Of a stretch of DNA of 64,000 nucleotides, positions 53,667-62,050 are shown piece after piece. The DNA comes from Pedobacter schmidteae. Lineage in GTDB: Bacteria; Bacteroidota; Bacteroidia; Sphingobacteriales; Sphingobacteriaceae. Location: assembly GCF_900564155.1 (NCBI RefSeq), contig NZ_LS999839.1, positions 4,399,097 through 4,463,096 of the forward strand, written 5' to 3'. The position numbers and the translations under genes were made by a program. Position 1 is the stretch's first letter, and each line of letters starts with the position of its first letter. The notes under the pieces are model-generated. The model was not told the origin of the DNA. It saw nothing but the letters and a program-made list of their open reading frames with translations, and did not search any database.

Positions 53667-53818
53667 TGCCCCTATATATTCATTGCGACTAGTGCATAGC
53701 AAAATGCATCAATTATAATCCAGCCGGGTTATCTCAGCGAAATAGTTTTCCCCACTTCACTGAAATATAAACCGCGATACCGAATAGGCAATCTACGCTA
53801 GTAGGCAAAGCTTACAAG

Positions 53819-53950
53819 TTATTTCCCCTTTGTATGTTTGTGTGGTTTTAAAGACGGCGTATTACCGGGTGTTTGTTTGTTGTCACGTTGGCGTTCGTCT
53901 GGCTTACCAGTGGATTTAGCGATTCTTTTTGGTCCTGGTTTAATTGGCAT
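53819..53950 (-). CDS. 43-residue basic disordered peptide
   Basis: ATG at 53950 gives MPIKPGPKRIAKSTGKPDER, continuing with many Lys, Pro and His (SLKPHKHTKGK) to TAA at 53819. A purine-rich AAAAAGAACG lies just upstream as a possible ribosome site. The composition is like small basic peptides annotated in Sphingobacteriaceae, but no function is known. The gap 53951-54284 has no gene. Confidence 0.5.
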   Translation of the reverse strand: MPIKPGPKRIAKSTGKPDERQRDNKQTPGNTPSLKPHKHTKGK

Positions 53951-54284
53951 AATCGTTCTTTTTAGTTAAGGTGTTGTTGTACAATATAACGATTTCCTCG
54001 CGATCTGTTGAACTAAATGTGCTATATTTCTCCACATGTGACCTCGATATATATCACTTGTTTAGAACCATTTACCATATATCACAAGCATGGCGATAGT
54101 TTCGTTGTCTAAGGCGTATTTATTGAATAAGATAGCATATTTCTAGTGAGATATTAAAGAGCACAAAAATTAATATAGGCGACAATATAGCAAATTACCC
54201 TTAGTGAAATCTACGGTGTAAATTAAATTGCTTTTACTGACAAAATAAATCATAAATTAGCGATATCAACAAGCAAAATATATT

Positions 54285-54440
54285 ATGTCTGATAACAAGC
54301 CTACTAAACCATCTAATCCGCCACAACCAAAACCCCAGCCGCCAACGCCTCGTCCAACCCCAGTAAGAGAATCCCCTCGCCCTCTATCTGCTCCAGGACA
54401 AGGAGATAAGGGTGTTGGAAGACCGCCGGCTAAAAGTTAA
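54285..54440 (+). CDS. 51-residue proline-rich peptide
   Basis: ATG 54285 opens MSDNKPTKPSNPPQPKPQPP, then a Pro/Arg-rich run ending VGRPPAKS at TAA 54438-54440. It is probably unstructured. Its 3' end overlaps the 3' end of the convergent membrane-protein gene by 11 bases. Composition and overlap support a real short gene, but not strongly. Confidence 0.5.
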   Translation: MSDNKPTKPSNPPQPKPQPPTPRPTPVRESPRPLSAPGQGDKGVGRPPAKS

Positions 54441-54876
54441 TAAGGAAATAAAGAATTACAAGAAATAAACCCAATGATAAGACTACCACACTAGTCTTAT
54501 CAAGTCTATGTGTCAGGGTACTATAAAACTCTGATTTTGAATCATGATGTTCTATTTTATCCTTTTGATCATCAGTTGGTGGATCATCTGCATCTATATG
54601 CGCGTCACAAAAAATTACGTCATGATGATTTGCGCGTTTTCCAGTTAACTGACTTAAAAGGTTAATTATAATTGCCAGTATAAATAAAATTCCGGCGATT
54701 TTTAAAACGAAAGGACTTTTCAGCTCTTTTCCATAACCAAACTTTAAAACTTCCAAAACCACATATACACCAGCACCGCTAATTGAGATTATAAGAAGGT
54801 CCATTCTTTGGACTGAATACATTAGGTTAGAGAGGCAGATTTGCTTTCTCTGTTTGTAATAGTCCTTATCCTTCAT
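54430..54876 (-). CDS. Small membrane protein with three helices
   Basis: 148 residues. Membrane helices are at about 26-45 (LLIISISGAGVYVVLEVL), 58-77 (KIAGILFILAIIINLLS) and 127-147 (TSVVVLSLGLFLVILYFLI), with an acidic, His-rich loop (ANHHDVIFCDAHIDADDPP) between the last two. It may be a membrane effector of a defence system, as such short proteins often are, but no partner sensor is adjacent. 54877-55287 holds no supported gene. Confidence 0.55.
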   Translation of the reverse strand: MKDKDYYKQRKQICLSNLMYSVQRMDLLIISISGAGVYVVLEVLKFGYGKELKSPFVLKIAGILFILAIIINLLSQLTGKRANHHDVIFCDAHIDADDPPTDDQKDKIEHHDSKSEFYSTLTHRLDKTSVVVLSLGLFLVILYFLINF

Positions 54877-55287
54877 ATTGCTGCAACCTAGTTTTCATGA
54901 GAGTTTATTTTAGGGAATCCCAAATATAACAAAACACAACTATTATTTGGAAGAGGTTGAGATAAAGGCTAAAATGAAACTTAAATCCAGGTAGGGTAAG
55001 TGTTACATCATCAGTATAATATGTATTAATAAAAAAAGACTTATTATTAGCGGGCTTTGTAAAGATTGCAATTGATAGTTCCATTTTTCTTGAACCGTAG
55101 GGTATTTCGTATAGATAACCTCTTTAAATACAGTATATTTACACTAGTTGTCAACATTACAGGCTAAATTACTCCGATGATTTTCGGTAAATCTAAAATG
55201 TTACTTGTTTTTAACAAGTCATTGTTTTATAGCGTGTTATATTTGTGTATTGGTAAATAGTGGTTTATTATACCCCCACCTCAATGT

Positions 55288-56262
55288 TTAAACGGAAGGG
55301 GTATTGTATTTATCCCTGTAGGCGACAGGTGTAAGGTCGGTGACCTTCTTAAATGCATCACGGAAACTCTGTGTATCCGTGTATCCCACTGCCGTCATTA
55401 CTTCCGAAATAGACCTGCGTCCGGTTTCCAGGAGTTTTTTCGCAGCCTCTATCTTAATTCGTTGCATATATTCAGCAATGGTAAGGCGGGTTGCTTTCAG
55501 GAACCTGCGCTCAAAAGTTCTTCTTGTGATGTGATATTTGCCGGACAGATCGGCAACGGTTATTTTGTCTGTAAAATTCTGTTCGATATATGCCTGGATT
55601 TCTTTGATCAGTTCATCATCATGTTTTTTATGTCCTTTGAACACTACAAACGGGGTCTGGTTCACCTTATTAATGTCCACTACAAAGTGCTTGGCAACCT
55701 GTATTGCGGTCTGCCTGTCTATAAATTTCTCTACGAGGTATAAAAGCAGGCTCCAGTAAGCATTGTTGCCTCCGCTTGAGTAAAGCCCTTTGTCGGCTGT
55801 AAAAATTTTATCCTCTACCAGCTGAATGGCCGGGTAATAGCTTCTAAATTCGTTGGCATAATCCCAGTGTGTACTGCATTGCCTGTTTTTAAGTAATCCG
55901 CTAAAGGCCAGTAAAAAAGCGCCTACGCAAAAGCTTGCCACTTCTGCACCATTTTTATACTGATCGGCTATCCAGCCTGCATACTCCTTGTTTAAATATG
56001 TAGCACTAATCATATCGCCCGACATAGGTGGGATCACAATCAGATCATGTTGTTGCTCTTTGTAAATATATCCATCCGGTTTGATGGTAAACAAACCGTT
56101 GTTCAATTGCACATCCTCTCCCAGTCCAACCAGGGAAATCCTGAATAGTTCTGGCTTACCCAGCTGTTTTAGTAAACTATTTGTATAGGTAAACACATCG
56201 TGCGTGTCGGTAATAGCCGCTAAAACCGCACGTCTTACGGTGAGTATAGATATATGGATCAT
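55288..56262 (-). CDS. GlxA-type transcription regulator (DJ-1/PfpI plus AraC)
   Basis: 324 residues. The N-terminal DJ-1/PfpI-like half has VASFCVGAFLLAFSGLL with the nucleophile-elbow cysteine, and the C-terminal AraC HTH is complete (ITVADLSGKYHITRRTFERRFLKATRL, then EVMTAVGYTDTQSFRDAFKKVTDLTPVAYRD). Such regulators control amino acid or small-molecule catabolism. It is divergent from the VOC gene 127 bases away and may regulate it. Confidence 0.93.
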   Translation of the reverse strand: MIHISILTVRRAVLAAITDTHDVFTYTNSLLKQLGKPELFRISLVGLGEDVQLNNGLFTIKPDGYIYKEQQHDLIVIPPMSGDMISATYLNKEYAGWIADQYKNGAEVASFCVGAFLLAFSGLLKNRQCSTHWDYANEFRSYYPAIQLVEDKIFTADKGLYSSGGNNAYWSLLLYLVEKFIDRQTAIQVAKHFVVDINKVNQTPFVVFKGHKKHDDELIKEIQAYIEQNFTDKITVADLSGKYHITRRTFERRFLKATRLTIAEYMQRIKIEAAKKLLETGRRSISEVMTAVGYTDTQSFRDAFKKVTDLTPVAYRDKYNTPSV

Positions 56263-56388
56263 TTATCAAAAATAGAAATTATAATTGTCGCATTTAGCTT
56301 CTATACTATGTCGCATTTACCCATCACCACCTGTGCAGAATGCCTCTACCTTTGCTAAACAATTAAATCAATTAATCTTTATTTCATT

Positions 56389-56811
56389 ATGCTTGGCACA
56401 AATACCTATCTGCATTTTATGGGCAATGCCCTGGAAGCCTTTAATTTTTACAAATCAGTTTTTGGTGGTGAATTTAAAAACATTCAGCATTATAAAAACC
56501 TCGACAGTGGAAAAAAAATGTCGCTCGAGGACCGGGAAAAGCTCATCCACATTACGTTACAGATTTCAGATAACATCAGTATTATGGCTTCTGACATACT
56601 GCCTTCAATGGAAATGCCATTTAATGCCGGGAACAATTTCCATATCTGTATGCATACAGAAAATGAACAGGAAGCCGATCGGTTGTTTGAGGCACTCTCT
56701 TCAGATGGAAAAATAGAGATGCCCTTAAACAAAACATTCTGGGGTGCCTATTTTGGGATGTGTCGTGATAAATTTGGCATTCAATGGATGATCAATTTCG
56801 ACAATCAATAA
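56389..56811 (+). CDS. VOC-family (PhnB-like) protein
   Basis: 140 residues. LGTNTYLHFMGNALEAFNFYKSVFGGEF and the closing WGAYFGMCRDKFGIQWMINF identify the PhnB/glyoxalase-like fold. Glyoxalase-type metal ligands are not clear, so enzymatic role is open. It is followed 38 bases later by an SRPBCC gene, a common pairing in Bacteroidota. Confidence 0.88.
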   Translation: MLGTNTYLHFMGNALEAFNFYKSVFGGEFKNIQHYKNLDSGKKMSLEDREKLIHITLQISDNISIMASDILPSMEMPFNAGNNFHICMHTENEQEADRLFEALSSDGKIEMPLNKTFWGAYFGMCRDKFGIQWMINFDNQ

Positions 56812-56849
56812 CCTGGATAAAGTTTTAAGTAATAGAAATATAAACACCA

Positions 56850-57383
56850 ATGAAAATGATTATAAAAATAATAGTAGTCCTGATAGCCATTGTTTCTGTA
56901 TGCCTGGTTATTGCCATGTTTTCCAAAAATAAGTATACACTGATGCGTGAAATTACCATCAACCGATCTCCGGGTGATGTTTTTAATTACCTCAGGTATT
57001 TAAAGAACCAACCTGAATACAACAAATGGTTGTTACTTGACCCAAATACAAAAATTAGTTATAAGGGTGAATCTGATGGATTGCCTGGCGCTATACTAGT
57101 CTTTGAAAGTAAAAGTAGCCAAACAGGTAAAGGTGAATTTGAAATTAAAAAAATAACCGATGGTGAAAGAGTAGATTTTGAAATCCGGTTTCTGGCTTTC
57201 ACAGCTAACGGATACATAGGGGTAAAAGCCCTGTCGCCAAACTCAACAAAGCTGACCTGGGTATATAACAGCGGGATGAACTGGCCGGTTAATTTCTTGC
57301 TTTTGTTTATGGATATGGATAAAATCATTGGTAACGATATTGCAGAAAGCCTGAGCAATATGAAACGCAAGCTGGAATCGTAA
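56850..57383 (+). CDS. SRPBCC-family protein with membrane anchor
   Basis: 177 residues: an N-terminal membrane helix (MIIKIIVVLIAIVSVCLVIAMF) then the START-like ligand-binding fold (MREITINRSPGDVFNYLRYLKNQPEYNKW ... KLTWVYNSGMNWPVNFLLLF). It binds an unknown hydrophobic ligand. Follows the VOC gene in one transcript. Confidence 0.85.
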   Translation: MKMIIKIIVVLIAIVSVCLVIAMFSKNKYTLMREITINRSPGDVFNYLRYLKNQPEYNKWLLLDPNTKISYKGESDGLPGAILVFESKSSQTGKGEFEIKKITDGERVDFEIRFLAFTANGYIGVKALSPNSTKLTWVYNSGMNWPVNFLLLFMDMDKIIGNDIAESLSNMKRKLES

Positions 57384-57471
57384 AATGTATTTTTAACTAT
57401 GAAATCACATCATGAAAAAAGAAAACCGCTATAAATAAGTATAGGGAAGATATCAATCAGAATTTATCTAG

Positions 57472-57505
57472 AAAAAGGCCTTAAATTATAATTTTAAGGC
57501 CTTTT
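57472..57505. terminator. Bidirectional terminator
   Basis: AAAAAGGCCTTAAA pairs with TTTAAGGCCTTTTT, with U-runs for both directions. It ends the SRPBCC operon and the minus-strand lipoprotein operon. Confidence 0.9.
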
Positions 57506-57542
57506 TGCTTATATGCGCTATAACTTGTTAGATGTTTAGAAT

Positions 57543-58967
57543 TTATAAGATTTCCACACGGCGTTCATAACGTCTTCCATTCAGCTCAAATACATACTTT
57601 ACCTGCGGCCGGAATACATTCGTGATCACACCGTTATCTCGCAGCTGCATGCCGGGGGATAGGGTAGCAGACTGATAATTGCTCAGGATGACTTCAGCAG
57701 TATGGGACAATACCTCAAAAGAGATGAACCGAACAGGAGCCGAATATCCGTTTTCTATCAAACCCGACAGGTTAGCCGAAACATAGCCGTTGGCTGAGAC
57801 CTTTGAAGTAGCATTTACCTGAGTGAATACCATTTCCTCGGGATTTACCACCACCACCTGAAAAGCCGACTGTATCCTTGGATTGCTGATTGAAACCGCC
57901 GTTATAATGGCAGTACCTTTACCAACCCCGAATACTTTGCCCTGCTGGTCTACCGTTGCAACACTCATATTGGAAGAACTCCATCTCAGTGATTTATCCT
58001 TTGCGTTCTCGGGTAGTACAATTGCCTCCGAGGTATGAGACTGCCCTGCAACCAGAGACAAGTTTGTGACAGACAAGACTATCCTTTCTACCTGCACAGG
58101 ACTTACAATGACCTCACAGCTTGCGGTCTTCCCTCCATCTACCGTGCTCACCCTGATCGTGGTCGTTCCTTCTTTCATGGCCAGTACAGCTCCATCGATT
58201 ACAGTGGCAATCAGCGGGTCATCTGAAGACCAGCGCACCCGGCGGTCAGTTGCAAGTTCCGGAAAAATCAGCGGAACCAGCCTTGATCCCTTCCCTGCGG
58301 GAACCACAAGCCGCTGAACATTTAGGGAAACCGATTCAACCGGCATCGGAGCAACCTGTATCCTTAATGATCCTTTTATAGCCGTCCCTTTGACCAGCGC
58401 ACTAACATCCGCTGCTCCCGAGCCAACTGCCGTAACTTTCCCGCTGAGCACCTTACAAACCGTCTCATCCGAACTGGACCACTCGAGTTCCAGTTTATCG
58501 GGATCAGTGACATCCTGTGGATCTATAGCATAAGTAAGCTGAATTTCTTCCCCCGGCGCAAGTGCGTTTTTCTCCGCCTGCAACCGTATTGCCGCTGGCA
58601 AAACCGGCACAACGCTGATCTTTACCTTTGCAGTCAATCCCAGGCCCCTGGCTACTACCGATACTTCGGTTTCTCCTGTTTTTAGCCCATAAACCACACC
58701 ATTTTCCAGCCGGGCTATGTTTCCATCCGAGACAGACCAGTCATAATCAGGTGGATTTAATTCAGAAGGGGAGTGGAGGACTTTCAGCTCAGCCGATTTC
58801 CCGACAGCCACCGTCATCCTGTTTTCGCGAAACTGAATTTGTGTTACCTTGGAGGGTTTTGGAATATCTCTGTTTTTACTGCAGGCCGAAAAAATGAGCA
58901 ATAAAAGAAGCAGCTGTCCGTACCTTAGCGCAGGAAAAACAGTGCTGGATGTTAAAATAGTTGTCAT
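57543..58967 (-). CDS. Surface lipoprotein with repeated bacterial Ig-like (Big_2) domains
   Basis: 474 residues with a lipobox FSAC at about residue 29. About four Ig-like units of 80-90 residues can be seen by the repeated GKSAELKVLHSPSEL ... WSVSDGNIARLENGVVYGL pattern (WSSSDETVCKV, WSSDDPLIATV, WSSSNMSVATV). The last 100 residues differ. Cell-surface adhesive or structural role is likely. It is the last gene of a three-gene lipoprotein operon. Confidence 0.85.
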   Translation of the reverse strand: MTTILTSSTVFPALRYGQLLLLLLIFSACSKNRDIPKPSKVTQIQFRENRMTVAVGKSAELKVLHSPSELNPPDYDWSVSDGNIARLENGVVYGLKTGETEVSVVARGLGLTAKVKISVVPVLPAAIRLQAEKNALAPGEEIQLTYAIDPQDVTDPDKLELEWSSSDETVCKVLSGKVTAVGSGAADVSALVKGTAIKGSLRIQVAPMPVESVSLNVQRLVVPAGKGSRLVPLIFPELATDRRVRWSSDDPLIATVIDGAVLAMKEGTTTIRVSTVDGGKTASCEVIVSPVQVERIVLSVTNLSLVAGQSHTSEAIVLPENAKDKSLRWSSSNMSVATVDQQGKVFGVGKGTAIITAVSISNPRIQSAFQVVVVNPEEMVFTQVNATSKVSANGYVSANLSGLIENGYSAPVRFISFEVLSHTAEVILSNYQSATLSPGMQLRDNGVITNVFRPQVKYVFELNGRRYERRVEIL

Positions 58968-58979
58968 TTGCCTGTTACT

Positions 58980-59612
58980 TTACTTCTGCGGTTCTGTCGA
59001 CTTTACGTAGTACTGCATCTCTCCATCGCCTATGGGCACCACAAGTGTCTGTTTACCATTCACCTCCTGGATCGTCCAGTTGTTCAGGGCTGATTTCTTT
59101 GCAGGCGAAAGTTCAGCAGAAGTATACTGCTTGGTTTCCCCGAATCCCGGAGGGTTACTGGAGCCGCAGGAGTTAAAAGACCGGTAATGACCACTGGCAT
59201 AGTATATATCAAAAGTTTTTGCTGCTTTATCAATCTTCACAGTTCCCTGCTTATACCCCAACACCTGGGTACGGCAATAAGTAGAAGTACTGGTATAATA
59301 AAAATACTCCTTTACCCGGCCGTCCTTATACAGCATATAACCCAAAGCGATCTCATTGGCCGGACCTTGATAAGTGCCATTATAGTCCCAGAAATTGCTG
59401 ATCGAGCTCACTCCGGCTATCCAGTAGCCCACCAGTTCATCAGGCACCGCAGATCTGGGATGATTGCCGTAGCCCTCTTCAATTTCGGGCGTTGCAGCTT
59501 CGCTTTCTTTACAGCCGTACGCCGTGCTGCCTAAAATCGCTATGCATAATAAAAGAACTGGTAGAAACAGGCGGACAGGTCCGCTATAGGTTTTTGATTT
59601 GTTGATTTTCAT
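58980..59612 (-). CDS. Hypothetical lipoprotein
   Basis: 210 residues from ATG 59612 (MKINKSKTYSGPVRLFLP). The hydrophobic leader ends in STAYGC, a lipobox-like cysteine. The body (DELVGYWIAGVSSISNFWD ... FDIYYASGHYRSFNSC) looks like a lipocalin-like beta barrel. No family recognised. It is in one operon with the ZU5-like and Ig-like lipoproteins. Confidence 0.7.
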   Translation of the reverse strand: MKINKSKTYSGPVRLFLPVLLLCIAILGSTAYGCKESEAATPEIEEGYGNHPRSAVPDELVGYWIAGVSSISNFWDYNGTYQGPANEIALGYMLYKDGRVKEYFYYTSTSTYCRTQVLGYKQGTVKIDKAAKTFDIYYASGHYRSFNSCGSSNPPGFGETKQYTSAELSPAKKSALNNWTIQEVNGKQTLVVPIGDGEMQYYVKSTEPQK

Positions 59613-59653
59613 TTTTAATTGTTTAAGATGAACAGATAGATTACTGTGATACA

Positions 59654-60913
59654 TTAAGGGTTATGCAGCCTGGCCCTGAAGCGGCCGGTTATGTTGGCGG
59701 TTGGTATTAGTGTAGGCAAGATTCCAGCATTGGATACGGTGAAATTGCCCTCCACCCAGTTGTTGTCCATTTTGGTAATGTTGATACTGCCACCACTAGG
59801 CTTGAGCTCGTCGTCAATATGAATGAAAGAACTGACATAGCCACCATTACCGGTCAGAAACTGAAACTTGTTTCCCGCAGTGGACAAATCAAAACCATAA
59901 CTTCCCACACCTCCAGTCCAGGTCAGCAGGAAATTTCCACCTCCCTCTGCCTCGGGGTTAGCCAAAATGTACCTTTGTCCGGACTTCACTACAGGTGTAA
60001 CTGGAAATTTTCCGCCTGTGCCAACACTTAGTTCCGCCCAGCCATCAGCCATAATTTCGATATTAGACAATAAGATAAACGTACCGGTTACCGGTGCATT
60101 TAAATTCAGGCTTACCGTTGCATTGGCAGATCCGTTTACAGCGGCTGGTGCCTGATAGGTTACCTTATTGCCATTTGAACTGATGATGTTGCCAGGACCG
60201 TTAAGGTTCCATGATTTAATGAATTTTGCAGGTAGTGCTGCCGGTGTACCCACAGGGTAGCCAGGCTCTGGATTACTGGCACTTCCGGTAAGGGGAACCA
60301 GCAGGTCCTCCCATTCAGACTGGGTATAAATCAGCGCCCTCACTTCCTGTTTCTGACCCGGCTCCAGGCTAGCCTGAATCGGCGAAAGTGACACCCGGTT
60401 CATGACAGACCAGTCGCTGAAATGCGTAGTTTTAAAGCTTACCGTATTCAAGTTTGCATCGAAACTGCTTGCGCCTACAAACTTCCAAACACCGCTATCC
60501 ATCTGGTAAGCAAAACCAAATGTTTCCTTCAAGGCGACAGAATCTGCCTGCTCAAAAAGCGAATAGGTAATGGTAACGGGCTTTTCAAAATGCTGGGCAT
60601 GAGGAGTAAGCCTGAAAGATTGCCCAACTCCTGCGATATTGGTTTTTGTAATGGGTTCAATACCTATGGTAGTTTCAGCTGTCAACGCGCCTGCAGGGAC
60701 ATTGATGATCAGCCTGCCCTGGCCGTAGACAATTCTTCCACCGGCAGGGCCGATCAGTTTGGTTACAGCCGCCCCCATTGAAGCGCCTTTTGGGCGTTCC
60801 AGCGGAACAACAACAATGGGTTCATCGGCATCGGGTTTTGCTTTATCCTTTTTACAGGCAAGCATGCTAAAAGCGCATAAAATGCCTATCAGGTATGCAT
60901 TCAGATTTTTCAT
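59654..60913 (-). CDS. Lipoprotein with ZU5-like domain
   Basis: 419 residues. Lipobox SMLAC at about residue 20. Residues about 50-165 (IGPAGGRIVYGQGRLIINVPAGALTAETTIGIEPI) form the ZU5-like fold with the VPAGAL signature, and the C-terminal 250 residues are a beta-rich binding region. First gene of the lipoprotein operon. Surface-exposed; ligand unknown. Confidence 0.8.
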   Translation of the reverse strand: MKNLNAYLIGILCAFSMLACKKDKAKPDADEPIVVVPLERPKGASMGAAVTKLIGPAGGRIVYGQGRLIINVPAGALTAETTIGIEPITKTNIAGVGQSFRLTPHAQHFEKPVTITYSLFEQADSVALKETFGFAYQMDSGVWKFVGASSFDANLNTVSFKTTHFSDWSVMNRVSLSPIQASLEPGQKQEVRALIYTQSEWEDLLVPLTGSASNPEPGYPVGTPAALPAKFIKSWNLNGPGNIISSNGNKVTYQAPAAVNGSANATVSLNLNAPVTGTFILLSNIEIMADGWAELSVGTGGKFPVTPVVKSGQRYILANPEAEGGGNFLLTWTGGVGSYGFDLSTAGNKFQFLTGNGGYVSSFIHIDDELKPSGGSINITKMDNNWVEGNFTVSNAGILPTLIPTANITGRFRARLHNP

Positions 60914-61069
60914 TTCTATTTTTCGTTTTGTATGATTTCTTTGCGATCCGGTTTACATTTCAAGGGCAAAATTACCGGAGTAGAGCTTATGAGTAAATGA
61001 GTGTCAATCCTCATATTTATAGGTACTACTACCCATTTATTCCATGCAAGTGAGTTTACGACAGGTCAC

Positions 61070-61315
61070 ATGGAGGATATCAGATTTAAGCTGTTTAAAA
61101 GCATACACAAGGGATTAAGAGTCTTACTGGCAGATACCGTATTGCAATTACAGCAAACAGACTTTTTAATTGAAGAGCAGGCCAATGCGACCTTCGAACG
61201 TATCAAACTCGTGCTGCTGATGCACAGGCATACCAAACGGGAAGAAGACGAAGTTTTTCTAAAACTAGGCACTGAGGCGAAAAGTATAACCTCTTATTTT
61301 ACCAATCAGCATTAC
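61070..61315 (+). pseudogene. Truncated hemerythrin-like (HHE) gene
   Basis: ATG 61070 opens MEDIRFKLFKSIHKGLRVLL, and HRHTKREEDEVF at about 45-56 gives part of the His-x-x-x-Glu iron-binding pattern of hemerythrin-like domains. The match ends at the NQH-Y-R about residue 81; beyond it the frame is only the antisense of the hydrolase gene. Full proteins are longer, so the 3' part is lost, probably by insertion or deletion at about 61315. Confidence 0.5.
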
Positions 61316-62004
61316 CGTACCGGCAGACAGCGATCATCAACAGCTCTAATATTAATCTTCTCCATAACATGCAAACTAACTTCTTTGGCATTGGCATATA
61401 CCATAAAATGTCCGGCACCATTAATAATCACATCAGGCTGGCAATACCTTGCTGGCAACGTAAAATCTCTATTTCCGTGAATATGAGTTAAATTTTCGGG
61501 CTTTTCTGTATTTCGCCATTCCAAAATGCTAGTCAATGCCCATTTCATAAAAATCGGATCACTATCCAAAATCAATGTTTTAAGTAAAACTCTTTCTTCT
61601 GGAGTTTTGCCACCTAAAAATATCGGCGGAATAAATCTGGCTTGTTTAATTAATCTTGCGGTTACCATTTTCTGTAACTTCAATTTACCCGCAAGTTTAA
61701 AATACCAGGGTATCTGTTTATAGGTGGGAACACTCGAAATCAAAAATGTGTGAATTGGATTTAGTTTTTTTGCAATTTCGGTAGCCATCATACCGCCCAT
61801 TGACAAACCAACCAAGTAGAATGGGGTAGTATTGTCAATGCTTGAAGCAAGTCTAATCGCATAGTCCTCCAATTGTTCATCAGGTATCGGGACGATCCAA
61901 TCCAGATAAACTAATTCGAAATCAGCCGGAAATTTAAGTTTCCTGAAAGCTCGCCTATCGGCACCCAAACCACTAATGAAATAAATTCTCACTTTTCCAC
62001 TCAT
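61312..62004 (-). CDS. Alpha/beta hydrolase
   Basis: 230 residues. The nucleophile elbow GLSMGG (about 67-72) and the C-terminal HGNRDFTLP (Asp) and GAGHFMV (His) complete the catalytic triad; the IYFISGLGADRRAF start gives the oxyanion loop. Substrate unknown. The stop codon lies at the breakpoint of the hemerythrin-like remnant, so the gene may have moved here by recombination. Confidence 0.87.
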   Translation of the reverse strand: MSGKVRIYFISGLGADRRAFRKLKFPADFELVYLDWIVPIPDEQLEDYAIRLASSIDNTTPFYLVGLSMGGMMATEIAKKLNPIHTFLISSVPTYKQIPWYFKLAGKLKLQKMVTARLIKQARFIPPIFLGGKTPEERVLLKTLILDSDPIFMKWALTSILEWRNTEKPENLTHIHGNRDFTLPARYCQPDVIINGAGHFMVYANAKEVSLHVMEKINIRAVDDRCLPVR

Positions 62005-62050
62005 GGTGTAAAATTAATTAGAGTTCGTCGCTTAATCCAATATTCTTCTA

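Noticed and set aside
61316..61480. C-terminal part of the long plus-strand frame at 61001
   Set aside because: Beyond 61315 the sequence is only the antisense of the alpha/beta hydrolase and shows no hemerythrin pattern.
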